A DNA stretch of 64,000 nucleotides from positions 62,001 to 126,000 of the forward strand of contig NZ_JAGJBZ010000004.1 in NCBI RefSeq assembly GCF_020010925.1, read 5' to 3'. The position numbers were made by a program, and so were the translations under genes. Positions 25,290 through 34,701 of the stretch are shown here, one piece after another (the first letter of the stretch is position 1; each line of letters starts with the position of its first letter). Below the pieces are notes generated by a model, which was given only the letters and a program-made list of their open reading frames with translations, searched no databases and had not been told where the DNA came from. The stretch is from Streptomyces griseiscabiei. GTDB lineage: Bacteria; Actinomycetota; Actinomycetes; Streptomycetales; Streptomycetaceae.

Positions 25290-25832
25290 TCAGTCCATGT
25301 CCTCGAACGCGTCCGCGAAGTCCAGGTCGGGAACGGTGGAGACCGCGGGGGCGACGACGCGGGTCGCGAAGTCGTCCCGGCGGTGGGCGCGGTAGACGTC
25401 GTCCTGGACGACGACCCACACCGTGACCTCGCCCCGGGCGTCGTCGCGCACGCCCCAGTCGTCGGCCAGTGCCGTCACGATGTTCAGCCCGCGGCCGCCG
25501 TGTGCGGTGACCGAGGGCGTGGACGGAACCGGGCGGGTGGGACCACCGCCGTCCGTCACCTCGACGGTGAGCCGCCCCGAGGGGTCCATGCGCCAGGAGC
25601 AGCGCACATCGCCGTCACCGGCGAAGGCCTCGCCGAGCGGTCTGCCGTGTTTGCAGGCATTGCTGAGTAGTTCGGAAAGGATCAGTAGGGCGTCGTCGAT
25701 GACCGATTCCGCCACACCACCGTCGCGCAACTGATCGCGCATCCGGTGCCTCGCTTCCCCCACGCCCGCAGGGCCATGGGGTACGGCCATGCTCGACGAC
25801 GTGGGCACCTCCTGTGCCACCACCAACGCCAC
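25290..25832 (-). CDS. Anti-sigma-factor-like ATP-binding protein
   Basis: A 180-residue GHKL ATPase of the RsbW class. Motifs: LILSELLSNACKHGRPLGE (N box, about 64-82), EVTDGGGPTRPV (G1) and HGGRGLNIVTALADDWGV (G2). GTG at 25832 is chosen because AAGGAGG lies 8 bases upstream; the frame stays open another 80 codons upstream, but that stretch has no conserved feature and overlaps the repeat-bearing promoter region. The C-terminus is acidic (DLDFADAFEDMD). Partner unknown; likely one of the many Streptomyces anti-sigma paralogues. Confidence 0.85.
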   Translation of the reverse strand: MALVVAQEVPTSSSMAVPHGPAGVGEARHRMRDQLRDGGVAESVIDDALLILSELLSNACKHGRPLGEAFAGDGDVRCSWRMDPSGRLTVEVTDGGGPTRPVPSTPSVTAHGGRGLNIVTALADDWGVRDDARGEVTVWVVVQDDVYRAHRRDDFATRVVAPAVSTVPDLDFADAFEDMD

Positions 25833-26111
25833 CCCCGAGACCTCCTTCGCCCCACGCCACGGTGTGAATGCCCCATTGGACTGGACTGGAAACCGGCCGG
25901 AACACGTGCTCTGACGCACTCGCCGCGATCGAATACCGACCGAACGCGCCGGTGCACTCCCCGTAGTCGACTGGCCGAATTTCGTCCCTGATATGCCGAC
26001 TTGTCCCCGAGTGTGGACCGGCCGTCTTGGCGGAATTCTTACCTCCGTCAAGGAGCGTGTGACGGCACTCACGGGGGCCCGCGGGGTGGTAGCAGGTGTG
26101 AACAGAGGCGT

Positions 26112-26173
26112 GTTCGGAACTGTCCCGGGGTGACGTGTTGGAAGCTGTCGGAATCGGGCTGTTGGAAGTTGTC
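26112..26173. promoter_or_regulatory. Three iterated 13-mers upstream of the anti-sigma-like gene
   Basis: GTTCGGAACTGTC (26112), GTTGGAAGCTGTC (26137) and GTTGGAAGTTGTC (26161) are spaced 25 and 24 bp apart in the 372-bp gap between the GDPD stop and the start at 25832. Regular phasing of near-identical sites suggests a cooperatively bound regulator. No known box is matched with confidence. Confidence 0.45.
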
Positions 26174-26204
26174 CGGGACCGTGTGCTCGGGACGAGGGGC
26201 GCCG

Positions 26205-27014
26205 TCAGCGGCCGAGTTGCCGGAGGACCTCGCGCGGGCGGTTGGTGATGATGGCGTCGACGCCCAGTTCGACACAGAGGTCGACGTCCTCGGGCTGGTT
26301 CACGGTCCACACGTGCACCTGGTGCCCGGCGCTCTTCAGGCGCTCGATGTACGCGGGGTGGCTGCGCACGATCCGGATCGAGGGGCCCGCGATCCGGACA
26401 CCGTTCGGCAGCCGCCCGTCCCGCAGCCGGGGTGAGACGAACTGCATCAGATAGACCGTCGGCAGGGTCGGGGACGCGGCGCGGACGCGGTGCAGCGAGC
26501 GCGCCGAGAAGCTCATGATCCGCACCGGCGACTCGGCGGCCTGCTCCGGGGCGTCCAGGCCGAACCGCTTCAGCAGGACCAGCAGCCGTTCCTCGACCTG
26601 GCCCGCCCAGCGGGTGGGGTGCTTGGTCTCGATGGCCAGCTCCACCCGGCGTCCGGCATCGGCCACGAGTTCGAGCAGACGTTCAAGGGTGAGCACGGAG
26701 GTGTCCGCCCGGTCCTCGGGGGTGACCTCCCAGTCGGGGGCCTCGTCGCCGTTCTTCCAGGAGCCGAAATCCAGGGCGGCCAGATCGGCCAGCTCCAGGG
26801 CGGAGACCGCGCCCCGGCCGTTCGACGTACGGTTGACGCGGCGGTCGTGGACACAGACCAGGTGGCCGTCGGCCGTCAGCCGGACGTCGCATTCGAGCGC
26901 GTCCGCGCCGTCCTCGATCGCCTTCTTGTACGCGGCCAGGGTGTGTTCGGGGGCCGCCTCGGAGGCTCCTCGGTGGGCGACGACCTGAATCGGGAGCTGT
27001 CGTGCGTGGGTCAC
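26205..27014 (-). CDS. Glycerophosphodiester phosphodiesterase
   Basis: A 269-residue GDPD-family TIM-barrel enzyme that hydrolyses glycerophosphodiesters to glycerol 3-phosphate and an alcohol. Catalytic features: VVAHRGASEAAPEHTLAAY (HRG...E, near 11-29), ALECDVRLTADGHLVCVHD (ExD and the second His, near 38-56) and ELAIETKHP. Length is normal for the family and there is no signal peptide. The GTG start at 27014 is used. It is divergent from the HtrA protease gene. Phosphate control is common in this family, but no PHO box was recognised. Confidence 0.92.
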   Translation of the reverse strand: MTHARQLPIQVVAHRGASEAAPEHTLAAYKKAIEDGADALECDVRLTADGHLVCVHDRRVNRTSNGRGAVSALELADLAALDFGSWKNGDEAPDWEVTPEDRADTSVLTLERLLELVADAGRRVELAIETKHPTRWAGQVEERLLVLLKRFGLDAPEQAAESPVRIMSFSARSLHRVRAASPTLPTVYLMQFVSPRLRDGRLPNGVRIAGPSIRIVRSHPAYIERLKSAGHQVHVWTVNQPEDVDLCVELGVDAIITNRPREVLRQLGR

Positions 27015-27268
27015 CGCGTCATGGTGCCACCGTGACGGGGTACGCGTGGGGGCAGTGACCGTGGACGACCGGGTTCGTACGCACAGTACGCGTCAATAGT
27101 CCGATAGATCCTATATAAAGGATGGTCCCGGACCCACAGTCACCGCTTATGGTGCCCTGACGGCTCGTGGGAAAAGCTGACCACACAGAAAACTCGCGCA
27201 CAGTCTGCTGTGCGACCAAGAACAGTCGACCGCCGACAAGGTGAAGCCGTGGACCGAGGAGAAAAGCT
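27015..27268. promoter_or_regulatory. Divergent promoter region, GDPD and HtrA genes
   Basis: A notably AT-rich core around 27085-27125 includes an inverted repeat ATCCT-ATATAA-AGGAT at 27108-27123. Ribosome-binding site GAGGAG precedes the HtrA GTG start by about 9 bases. The exact promoters cannot be fixed by eye. Confidence 0.45.
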
Positions 27269-29020
<1,752 letters not shown>

Positions 29021-29105
29021 CCCCACCCCGCCCCCATCCGGCCCACGCCCGCCCCCGCTGACCGGCTAGTCTTGTCCCCGCGCGACCACGACTGTGATCG
29101 CGCGG

Positions 29106-29192
29106 GGTGGGTTGCCCGAGCGGCCTAAGGGAACGGTCTTGAAAACCGTCGTGGCAGCGATGTCACCGTGGGTTCAAATCCCACACCCACCG
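29106..29192 (+). tRNA. tRNA-Ser (anticodon UGA)
   Basis: An 87-nt class II tRNA: acceptor GGTGGGT pairs with ACCCACC, the anticodon loop reads CTTGAAAA with TGA as anticodon, there is a long variable arm (CGTGGCAGCGATGTCACCG) and the T-arm has GGTTCAAATCC. The 3' CCA is not encoded. An inverted repeat (GGGGCCGTG... region) just after it may end the transcript. Confidence 0.95.
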
Positions 29193-29320
29193 CACTGTGA
29201 AACGGCCCCTGACCAGGTATGACGGTCAGGGGCCGTGGTGTTGGCGGGGGCTACGAGATGCGGGGTGGGGGTGGGGCGCGGATTCTGGTGGGGACGGTGT
29301 CGACGGCGGAAGGAGCCGTT

Positions 29321-29530
29321 ATGTCCATGATGGACAAGCTCAAGCAGATGCTGAAGGGTCACGAGAGCCAGGCCGGGCAGGGGATCGACAAGGCCGGGGA
29401 CTATGTCGACGGGCGGACGCAGGGCAAGTACAGCGGGCAGGTCGACTCGGCGCAGGAGCGGCTCAGGCAGCAGATGGGCTCGGAGCAGACGGGGCAGGGC
29501 GACACCGGCCGCGAGGACCCGCCCCGGTAG
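29321..29530 (+). CDS. Small antitoxin-like protein (MT0933/Rv0909 type)
   Basis: A 69-residue hydrophilic, helix-forming protein: MSMMDKLKQMLKGHESQAGQ followed by IDKAGDYVDGRTQGKYSGQVDSAQERL. The pattern DKLK...KAGDxVDxxTxGKYxxQVDxAQ is typical of the actinobacterial MT0933-like antitoxin family. GGAAGGAG precedes the ATG by 7 bases. No toxin gene is adjacent, so in Streptomyces this is more likely a stand-alone stress or CsbD-like small protein. Function inferred weakly. Confidence 0.75.
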   Translation: MSMMDKLKQMLKGHESQAGQGIDKAGDYVDGRTQGKYSGQVDSAQERLRQQMGSEQTGQGDTGREDPPR

Positions 29531-29565
29531 GGGTGTGGCGCTGACGGCGCGGCCGGCGGGGTCGG

Positions 29566-30111
29566 TCAGTCCAGGCCGTCCCCGTCGGCCTCGGCCGACT
29601 CCCGTGCCGCGATGATCTCCGTCTCGTACCGGTCGATGACCTGTTCCGCCGTGCGGCCGGTGGTCTTCGCTACCTCGTCGATCGCGGCCACCGCCCAGTT
29701 CGCCAAGGAGAGTGCGAAGGCGAGGAGTTGGTCGTCTCCGTAGGCGCGCCTGACCGTCAGGAGATAGGCCAGGTTCAGGTAGGGGACGAGATCGGGTTCC
29801 GTGACGTGGCCCGTGCTCGTCCGCATCAGTTCGATGGTGGTCTCGGTCGCCTCCGCGCGGAGCGGGAGCAAACGGTCCCGCTCCACGTGGACCTCGGCCA
29901 GTAACTCCTGTCGCAGTTCCTTGTCCAACGCGCCCCCTCCGGAGTGGTTCAGTTCGTCCGGTTCAGTGCTTCCCGGCTTCCCGGCTTCCCCGGTTCCAGG
30001 TTCCAGTTCTGTTCTTCCAACGACCGGCGTCCGGAAACCCGGCACCGGTCGTCCGTGCGACGGGGGCAGGACGGCGGGGTGCCTCGACTCATCGTTCTTG
30101 TCCGCGTCCAC
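29566..30111 (-). CDS. Hypothetical protein, coupled to prim-pol gene
   Basis: A 181-residue protein starting with GTG inside the end of the prim-pol gene (23-bp overlap), which implies translational coupling. The first 60 residues are polar and disordered-looking; the rest (about 62-170) is helical: RQELLAEVHVERDRLLPLRAE, DLVPYLNLAYLLTVRRAYGDD, FALSLANWAVAAIDEVAKTTG. No motif known to me. The constant pairing with a prim-pol protein is suggestive of a common role in DNA metabolism, but this is guesswork. Confidence 0.6.
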   Translation of the reverse strand: MDADKNDESRHPAVLPPSHGRPVPGFRTPVVGRTELEPGTGEAGKPGSTEPDELNHSGGGALDKELRQELLAEVHVERDRLLPLRAEATETTIELMRTSTGHVTEPDLVPYLNLAYLLTVRRAYGDDQLLAFALSLANWAVAAIDEVAKTTGRTAEQVIDRYETEIIAARESAEADGDGLD

Positions 30112-30997
30112 GCCCGCGCCCCGACATCCGTGCCGCCGAGGCGATCGTCGACCGTGCCTCGCGTTCCGTGAGGCCGGTGCGTACGGCGGCTTCGAGCAGT
30201 GCGTCGGTGAGGTCGGGGCCGAGGCCGTTCTCGTAGGCGCGGCAAGCGGCCCAGAAGAGGCGGGTGTTGCGCTGGCCTGCTTGGGCGGTCAGGACGAAGT
30301 GGATCAGGCCGTGGCCGTGGCTGGGGCCGTGGTTGTCGGGTGGGCCTCCGCCGGTCGTGCCGGAGGCGGCGCCCGTGCGGGGCGGGGGCAGCAGGAGGTG
30401 GAGCAGGGTCGGTGGGCAGGGGGCCGGGGGCAGGTGGGCCGTACCGGGGGCCGTGCCGTAGACGCCGTGGTCGGTGCGGGAGCCGGGGCCGACGAGGTAG
30501 CCGCCGGCGCCGCGGATGTCGATGCCGGGGGCGAGGCGGCTCGCGGAGTTGGGGACGACGACGTCGGGCGGGCCGGTGAGCCAGAGGTGGCGCCCACCGC
30601 TGGGGGTCAGCACGACGACCGTCTCGGGGATCGTGAACAGGTGCCGCAGCGCCAGTTCGCGCAGGGCGGCCGAGGAGTCCGTACCGGATTTCGTGTCGAG
30701 GTCGACGCCGATGAGGTGGTGGGGGTGGACGCCACAGGCGATGCCGTAGCCGGTGGCCCAGGGGGCGGCGGCGAAGAGTTCGCGGACGCGGTGGGGGTCG
30801 GTGGAGGCGTCGTACACGCCGTGGCCGAAGCGGCCGCATTCGCCGTGGCAGGGGGGCGGGGTCGGATCGTCGCGGTGGGGGGATCGCAGGGCCGGGAGTT
30901 TCGCGCGGGACAGGGGGATCACCGCCAGTCCGCGCTCGGCGGCGGAGAGGGCATGTGCCAGGGCCAGGGTGCCGGTCTGCCGGTCGATGGTGGCCAT
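30089..30997 (-). CDS. Bifunctional DNA primase/polymerase (prim-pol) family protein
   Basis: A 302-residue protein. Features: ALSAAERGLAVIPLSRAKLPAL at the N-terminus, a Cys/His segment CHGECGRFGHGVYDA, the catalytic-type acidic pair GVDLDTKSG near 96, and SGGRHLWLTG with the conserved His near 130, then GIDIRGAGGYLVGPGS. This is a complete prim-pol core with no fused helicase. ATG 30997 gives the family N-terminus, though no clear ribosome-binding site precedes it. It overlaps the next gene by 23 bp. Chromosomal prim-pols like this are conserved in Streptomyces with unknown purpose. Confidence 0.85.
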   Translation of the reverse strand: MATIDRQTGTLALAHALSAAERGLAVIPLSRAKLPALRSPHRDDPTPPPCHGECGRFGHGVYDASTDPHRVRELFAAAPWATGYGIACGVHPHHLIGVDLDTKSGTDSSAALRELALRHLFTIPETVVVLTPSGGRHLWLTGPPDVVVPNSASRLAPGIDIRGAGGYLVGPGSRTDHGVYGTAPGTAHLPPAPCPPTLLHLLLPPPRTGAASGTTGGGPPDNHGPSHGHGLIHFVLTAQAGQRNTRLFWAACRAYENGLGPDLTDALLEAAVRTGLTEREARSTIASAARMSGRGRGRGQER

Positions 30998-31351
30998 GAC
31001 TTTATGTTCGTACTCATGTTCGATAAAGGGAAGAGGGTTCGGGGTGTGCTTTCGGCCGTCGAGGGCCTGTTCGCAGGTTGGCCGGAAATGTGCCGGAACG
31101 CTTCGCCCCTTGTCCTGCTTAATCTTGCTGTCGTGCGGGACCTTCGTCCGGGCTGAGCTGGGAGTTCCTTGATCCAAGGGGGTTTATCGACTTGTCATCA
31201 CGCTTCAGGGGGAATGGGGCCTTCCGGGGTGGTTCGCCGGGGATTCGGTGGGCAACTCTTGATTCGCGACGTCGAAGACCCGCACCGAGGCGGTCGGCCA
31301 ACTGCCCCGGGGCAACCCGTACTTGTGTGAAAGTCCCTGGAGGAAATGCAC
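30998..31351. promoter_or_regulatory. Divergent intergenic region upstream of a small secreted protein
   Basis: 354 bp with comparatively low GC (TTATGTTCGTACTCATGTTCG... near 31002). It must contain promoters in both directions; TTGATC and TTGTCA words near 31170-31195 may be -35 elements. The stretch 31190-31320 has no coding signal. A GGAGGAA ribosome-binding site at 31338-31345 serves the plus-strand gene. Confidence 0.4.
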
Positions 31352-31657
31352 ATGGCAAGCATCCGTACCGCCCGCGTTCTCGCCGCCGTCTCGGCGCTCC
31401 CGCTCGCCGCCGCCCTGTTCACCGGCGTGGCGACGGCCGACAACGGCTCGTTCGCGGACAACGGATCGAACGCCGGCGTGGCGAACATCGTCGGCAGCGG
31501 TGTCGGCCACGACAACAACGGAAACTCGTCGACCTCGCAGCAGCAGGCGAACGGCTCGGGCGCCTCGAACCAGAACAACACCGCCCAGGTCAACGGCTCC
31601 GGCTACACGGCCATCGACCAGAAGAACGCCGTCGTCAGCTTCACCAACCTCTGGTGA
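31352..31657 (+). CDS. Small secreted Asn/Gly/Ser-rich protein
   Basis: A 101-residue protein with a clear Sec signal peptide (ASIRTARVLAAVSALPLAAA, cleaved near VATA-DNG). The mature 70 residues are rich in Asn, Gly, Ser and Gln with short repeats (DNGSFADNGSNAG, NGSGASNQNN, VNGSG) and no cysteine. This resembles surface proteins of Streptomyces that can form fibres or coats, but it lacks the chaplin motif. GGAGG stands 8 bases before the ATG. It ends with a strong terminator at 31767. Function unknown. Confidence 0.8.
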   Translation: MASIRTARVLAAVSALPLAAALFTGVATADNGSFADNGSNAGVANIVGSGVGHDNNGNSSTSQQQANGSGASNQNNTAQVNGSGYTAIDQKNAVVSFTNLW

Positions 31658-31766
31658 CCCCTCCGGGGGCGGGCGGAGGCCCGGGGCGCATGGATGAGGT
31701 CGCCCCGGGCCTGAAGGCCCGGCCCTCGCACGCGGGACGTGTGGGACACGTCTGTGGGGTGTGACA

Positions 31767-31808
31767 CGCCTGTGCGGCGGTGCTTCGGCACCGCCGCACA
31801 GGCGTTTT
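31767..31808 (+). terminator. Strong intrinsic terminator after the small secreted protein
   Basis: A perfect 16-bp stem with loop CTTCGG, followed by TTTT. It isolates the secreted-protein gene from the steroid-degradation-like operon promoter 8 bp further on. Confidence 0.92.
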
Positions 31809-31815
31809 CGCGGTC

Positions 31816-31863
31816 TTGACAGTTGCGGCGTCGGTTCCTTCAATCTGACGGACAGTCAGATTG
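31816..31863 (+). promoter_or_regulatory. Promoter with overlapping palindromic operator
   Basis: TTGACA at 31816-31821, 17-bp spacer, TTCAAT at 31839-31844. A perfect 9-bp inverted repeat (CAATCTGAC, 5-bp centre, GTCAGATTG) at 31841-31863 covers the -10 and start region, so a dimeric repressor bound there would block initiation. The CTGAC...GTCAG shape fits TetR-family operators. The operon it drives begins at 31888. Confidence 0.75.
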
Positions 31864-31887
31864 TTCGGACCGGAGGGGGCTGCGGCG

Positions 31888-32898
31888 ATGGTCGAGGACC
31901 TGTTGTCCGTACGGCTCAAGGCCTACGAGGGGCGCGCGGCCGTCCTCGGCGGCCGAGGCAAGGATCCCGTCAACTCGCCCATGATCAGGCACTGGTGCGA
32001 GGCCCTGGGGGACACCAACCCCGCGTACACCGGGCCGGACGCCGTCGCCCCGCCCACCATGCTCCAGGTGTGGACGATGGGCGGGCTGAGCGGGCACGAG
32101 ACCCGCGCTCCGGCGTACGACGAACTTCTCGCGCTGCTCGACGGCGCCGGGTACACCTCCGTCGTCGCCACCGACTGCGAGCAGGAGTATCTGCGGGCGC
32201 TGCGGCCGGGGGACGAGATCGCGTTCGATTCCGTCGTCGAATCGGTGTCGGAGCGGAAGACCACCAGGCTGGGGGCCGGCCACTTCGTCACGACTCGGAC
32301 GGACGTGCGGGTGGGCGACGAACTCGTCGGCACCCATCGCTTCCGGATCCTCAAGTACGCCCCGGCGGCCGGGCCGACGACCGGACCGGGAACCGGGGCG
32401 GGAGCCGGGGCGACGCGCGCATCGGGCAGGCCGGCGTCCCGGGAACAGCCCGAGACGACAGAGACGACCGAGGCGCCCGAACGGCCCCGCCGCCCCCGTC
32501 CCGTCGTCAATCGCGACAACTCCGGCTTCTGGGAGGGTGTCTCGCGCCACCGGCTCCTCATCCAGCGCTGCGCCGGCTGCGCCACGCTCCGCCTCCCCTG
32601 GCTGCCGGGCTGCAACGCGTGCGGATCGCCCGACTGGGACACGGTCGAGGCGTCCGGCGAGGGGGTCGTGTACTCGTACGTCGTCATGCACCACCCGCCC
32701 TTCCCGGCCTTCGATCCGCCGTACGCCGTCGGGCTGATCGAGCTGGCGGAGGGGGTGCGGATGGTCAGCAACGTGATCGGGGTGCCGTACGACAAGGTGC
32801 GGATCGGGATGCCCGTACAGCTCGAATTCGCGCGCTGCGACGAGGAACTGGAGCTTCCGCTGTTCCGGGTGACGGGGGAAGGGGTGGGGGCGGAATGA
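31888..32898 (+). CDS. ChsH2-like bifunctional MaoC/DUF35 (OB-fold, zinc ribbon) protein
   Basis: A 336-residue fusion. The N-terminal hot-dog (MaoC) half covers about 10-160 (DTNPAYTGPDAVAPPTML). After a Pro/Thr/Glu-rich linker, the DUF35 half carries a zinc ribbon (RCAGCATLRLPWLPGCNACG: CxxC...CxxC near 230-250) and an OB fold. In mycobacteria ChsH2 pairs with ChsH1 to hydrate the enoyl-CoA of the steroid side chain, and its DUF35 domain holds the aldolase Ltp2. Exactly those two partners follow here. ATG 31888 follows GGAGGGGG by 10 bases. It overlaps the next gene by 4 bases. Confidence 0.88.
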   Translation: MVEDLLSVRLKAYEGRAAVLGGRGKDPVNSPMIRHWCEALGDTNPAYTGPDAVAPPTMLQVWTMGGLSGHETRAPAYDELLALLDGAGYTSVVATDCEQEYLRALRPGDEIAFDSVVESVSERKTTRLGAGHFVTTRTDVRVGDELVGTHRFRILKYAPAAGPTTGPGTGAGAGATRASGRPASREQPETTETTEAPERPRRPRPVVNRDNSGFWEGVSRHRLLIQRCAGCATLRLPWLPGCNACGSPDWDTVEASGEGVVYSYVVMHHPPFPAFDPPYAVGLIELAEGVRMVSNVIGVPYDKVRIGMPVQLEFARCDEELELPLFRVTGEGVGAE

Positions 32899-33302
32899 GG
32901 GTCGAGGCCGGGCAGGTGCTGCCGTCGCTGGAGATCGAGATCACGCGCACGCTCGTCGTCGCTGGGGCGATCGCCTCGCGCGACTACCAGGACGTGCACC
33001 ACGATCCGGAGCTCGCGCGGCGACGCGGGTCTCCGGACGTGTTCATGAACATCCTGACGACGAACGGGCTGGTCGGGCGGTATGTCACCGACCACTTCGG
33101 ACCCGCCGCCGTGCTCCGCGGCGTGGCGATCAGGCTGGGCGCGCCCAACTACCCGGGCGACACGATGGTGTTGACCGGCACCGTCGTGGCGGTCGAGGGG
33201 ATCGAAGGCGGCGGTACGGCCACGGTCAAGGTCATCGGCGAGAACGGCATCGGCAGACATGTCACCGGCACGGTGACCGTGACCCTGGGGGTGGCGGAGT
33301 GA
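32895..33302 (+). CDS. ChsH1-like MaoC family acyl-CoA hydratase subunit
   Basis: A 135-residue hot-dog-fold protein with the hydratase motif ASRDYQDVHHDPELARRRGS (Asp/His catalytic pair near 31-40) and GAPNYPGDTMVLTG, typical of MaoC hydratases. It starts inside the end of the ChsH2-like gene (ATGA-type 4-bp overlap) and overlaps the lipid-transfer gene by 4 bp, so the three are translated together. It likely forms the catalytic hydratase with the N-terminal half of its upstream neighbour. Confidence 0.9.
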   Translation: MRVEAGQVLPSLEIEITRTLVVAGAIASRDYQDVHHDPELARRRGSPDVFMNILTTNGLVGRYVTDHFGPAAVLRGVAIRLGAPNYPGDTMVLTGTVVAVEGIEGGGTATVKVIGENGIGRHVTGTVTVTLGVAE

Positions 33303-34465
33303 GCGTACGGACCAGGGACCGGCTCGGCGGGCGGGCCGCGATCGTCGGGATCGGCGCGACCGACTTCTCCAAGGACTCGGGGCGCAGTGAGCTGCGGCTG
33401 GCCGTGGAGGCGGTGCGGGCGGCGCTCGACGACGCGGGGCTGGCGCCGGCGGACGTGGACGGGATGGTGACGTTCACGATGGACACCAGCCCCGAGATCA
33501 CGGTCGCGCAGGCCGCGGGCATCGGTGAGCTGTCCTTCTTCTCCCGTGTCCACTACGGCGGTGGCGCCGCCTGCGCGACCGTGCAGCAGGCGGCGCTCGC
33601 GGTCGCGACGGGCGTGGCGGAGGTCGTGGTCTGCTACCGCGCGTTCAACGAGCGCTCGGGGCGGCGGTTCGGCTCCGGCGTACGCCACCGTGAGCCGTCG
33701 GCGGAGGGAGTGGCGCTCGGCTGGACGCTGCCCTTCGGGCTGCTCACGCCCGCCTCCTGGGTGGCGATGGTGGCGCAGCGCTATCTGTACGCGTACGGGC
33801 TGACCCCCGAGGTGTTCGGTCATGTCGCCGTGGTCGACCGCAAGCACGCGGCGACGAACCCGGCGGCCTACTTCCACGGCCGCCCCCTCACCCTCGACGA
33901 GCACGCGGCCTCGCGCTGGATCGTCGAACCGCTGCGGCTGCTGGACTGCTGCCAGGAGACGGACGGCGGCCAGGCGCTCGTCGTGACCTCGGTGGAGCGC
34001 GCCCGGGATCTGCCGAGGCCGCCCGCCGTGGTCGTGGCCGCCGCCCAGGGCGCGGGCCGGGCGCAGCAGCAGATGACCGGCTTCTACGACAGCGATCTCA
34101 CCGGCCTGCCGGAGATGGGCGTCGTCGCCCGCCGGCTCCGGCGCACCTCGGGGCTCGGCCCCGGCGACTTCGACGTGGGCATCCTCTACGACCACTTCAC
34201 CCCGTTCGTGCTGATGCAGCTGGAGGAGTTCGGGTTCTGCGGGCCCGGCGAGGCGGCCGGTTTCGTCGCGGAGGAGCGGCTGCCGCTCAACACCCACGGC
34301 GGGCAGCTCGGCGAGGCGTATCTGCACGGGATGAACGGCGTCGCGGAGGCGGTACGGCAGCTGCGGGGCACCTCCGTGAACCAGGTGCCCGGCGCCGGAC
34401 GGGTCCTCGTCACCGCGGGGACGGGCGTGCCGACCTCGGGGTTGGTGCTGGGGGCGGACGGGTGA
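33299..34465 (+). CDS. Ltp2-like lipid-transfer protein/thiolase-fold aldolase
   Basis: A 388-residue thiolase-like protein: RAAIVGIGATDFSKDSGR at the N-terminus, VDGMVTFTMDTSPE, VHYGGGAACATVQQAALAV, and late HGG/NQVPGAG segments (NTHGGQLGEAYLHGMN). The thiolase nucleophilic Cys is not conserved in the usual place. Ltp2 cleaves the beta-hydroxy-acyl-CoA side chain by a retro-aldol reaction while bound to the DUF35 domain. The GTG start overlaps the hydratase stop. In Streptomyces the true substrate might be a steroid or another branched acyl-CoA. Ring-degradation genes are absent from this window. Confidence 0.88.
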   Translation: MSVRTRDRLGGRAAIVGIGATDFSKDSGRSELRLAVEAVRAALDDAGLAPADVDGMVTFTMDTSPEITVAQAAGIGELSFFSRVHYGGGAACATVQQAALAVATGVAEVVVCYRAFNERSGRRFGSGVRHREPSAEGVALGWTLPFGLLTPASWVAMVAQRYLYAYGLTPEVFGHVAVVDRKHAATNPAAYFHGRPLTLDEHAASRWIVEPLRLLDCCQETDGGQALVVTSVERARDLPRPPAVVVAAAQGAGRAQQQMTGFYDSDLTGLPEMGVVARRLRRTSGLGPGDFDVGILYDHFTPFVLMQLEEFGFCGPGEAAGFVAEERLPLNTHGGQLGEAYLHGMNGVAEAVRQLRGTSVNQVPGAGRVLVTAGTGVPTSGLVLGADG

Positions 34466-34701
34466 GCGGTCCGGGTGTGGCGGCCGGGAGGAACTTCGGG
34501 CACCCTGGGGACCGGCGGGGCCGGTGTGATCCGTGCCGTACAACCCTGGCAGGTGTTTCTCAGGGGTACACCCTCAGTACCCGGGGTCCGTTCATCCACC
34601 TCCAGTAGGTGAGGTCTGCCCCACTCCTACAACCTGAGGGGGATTCGGCTTCGGGACCTGCGGCCGATCCGCCGGGCGAGGCCCGCTCCTAGCGTGGAGC
34701 C
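34466..34701 (+). promoter_or_regulatory. Promoter region of the SigE-family sigma gene
   Basis: 236 bp containing recurrent CCTCAG/CTGAGG words (about 34570, 34634) and a CAGTAGGTGAGG / CCTACAACCTGAGG pair. Possibly an autoregulated ECF promoter; the exact elements are not assigned. Nothing coding. Confidence 0.35.
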
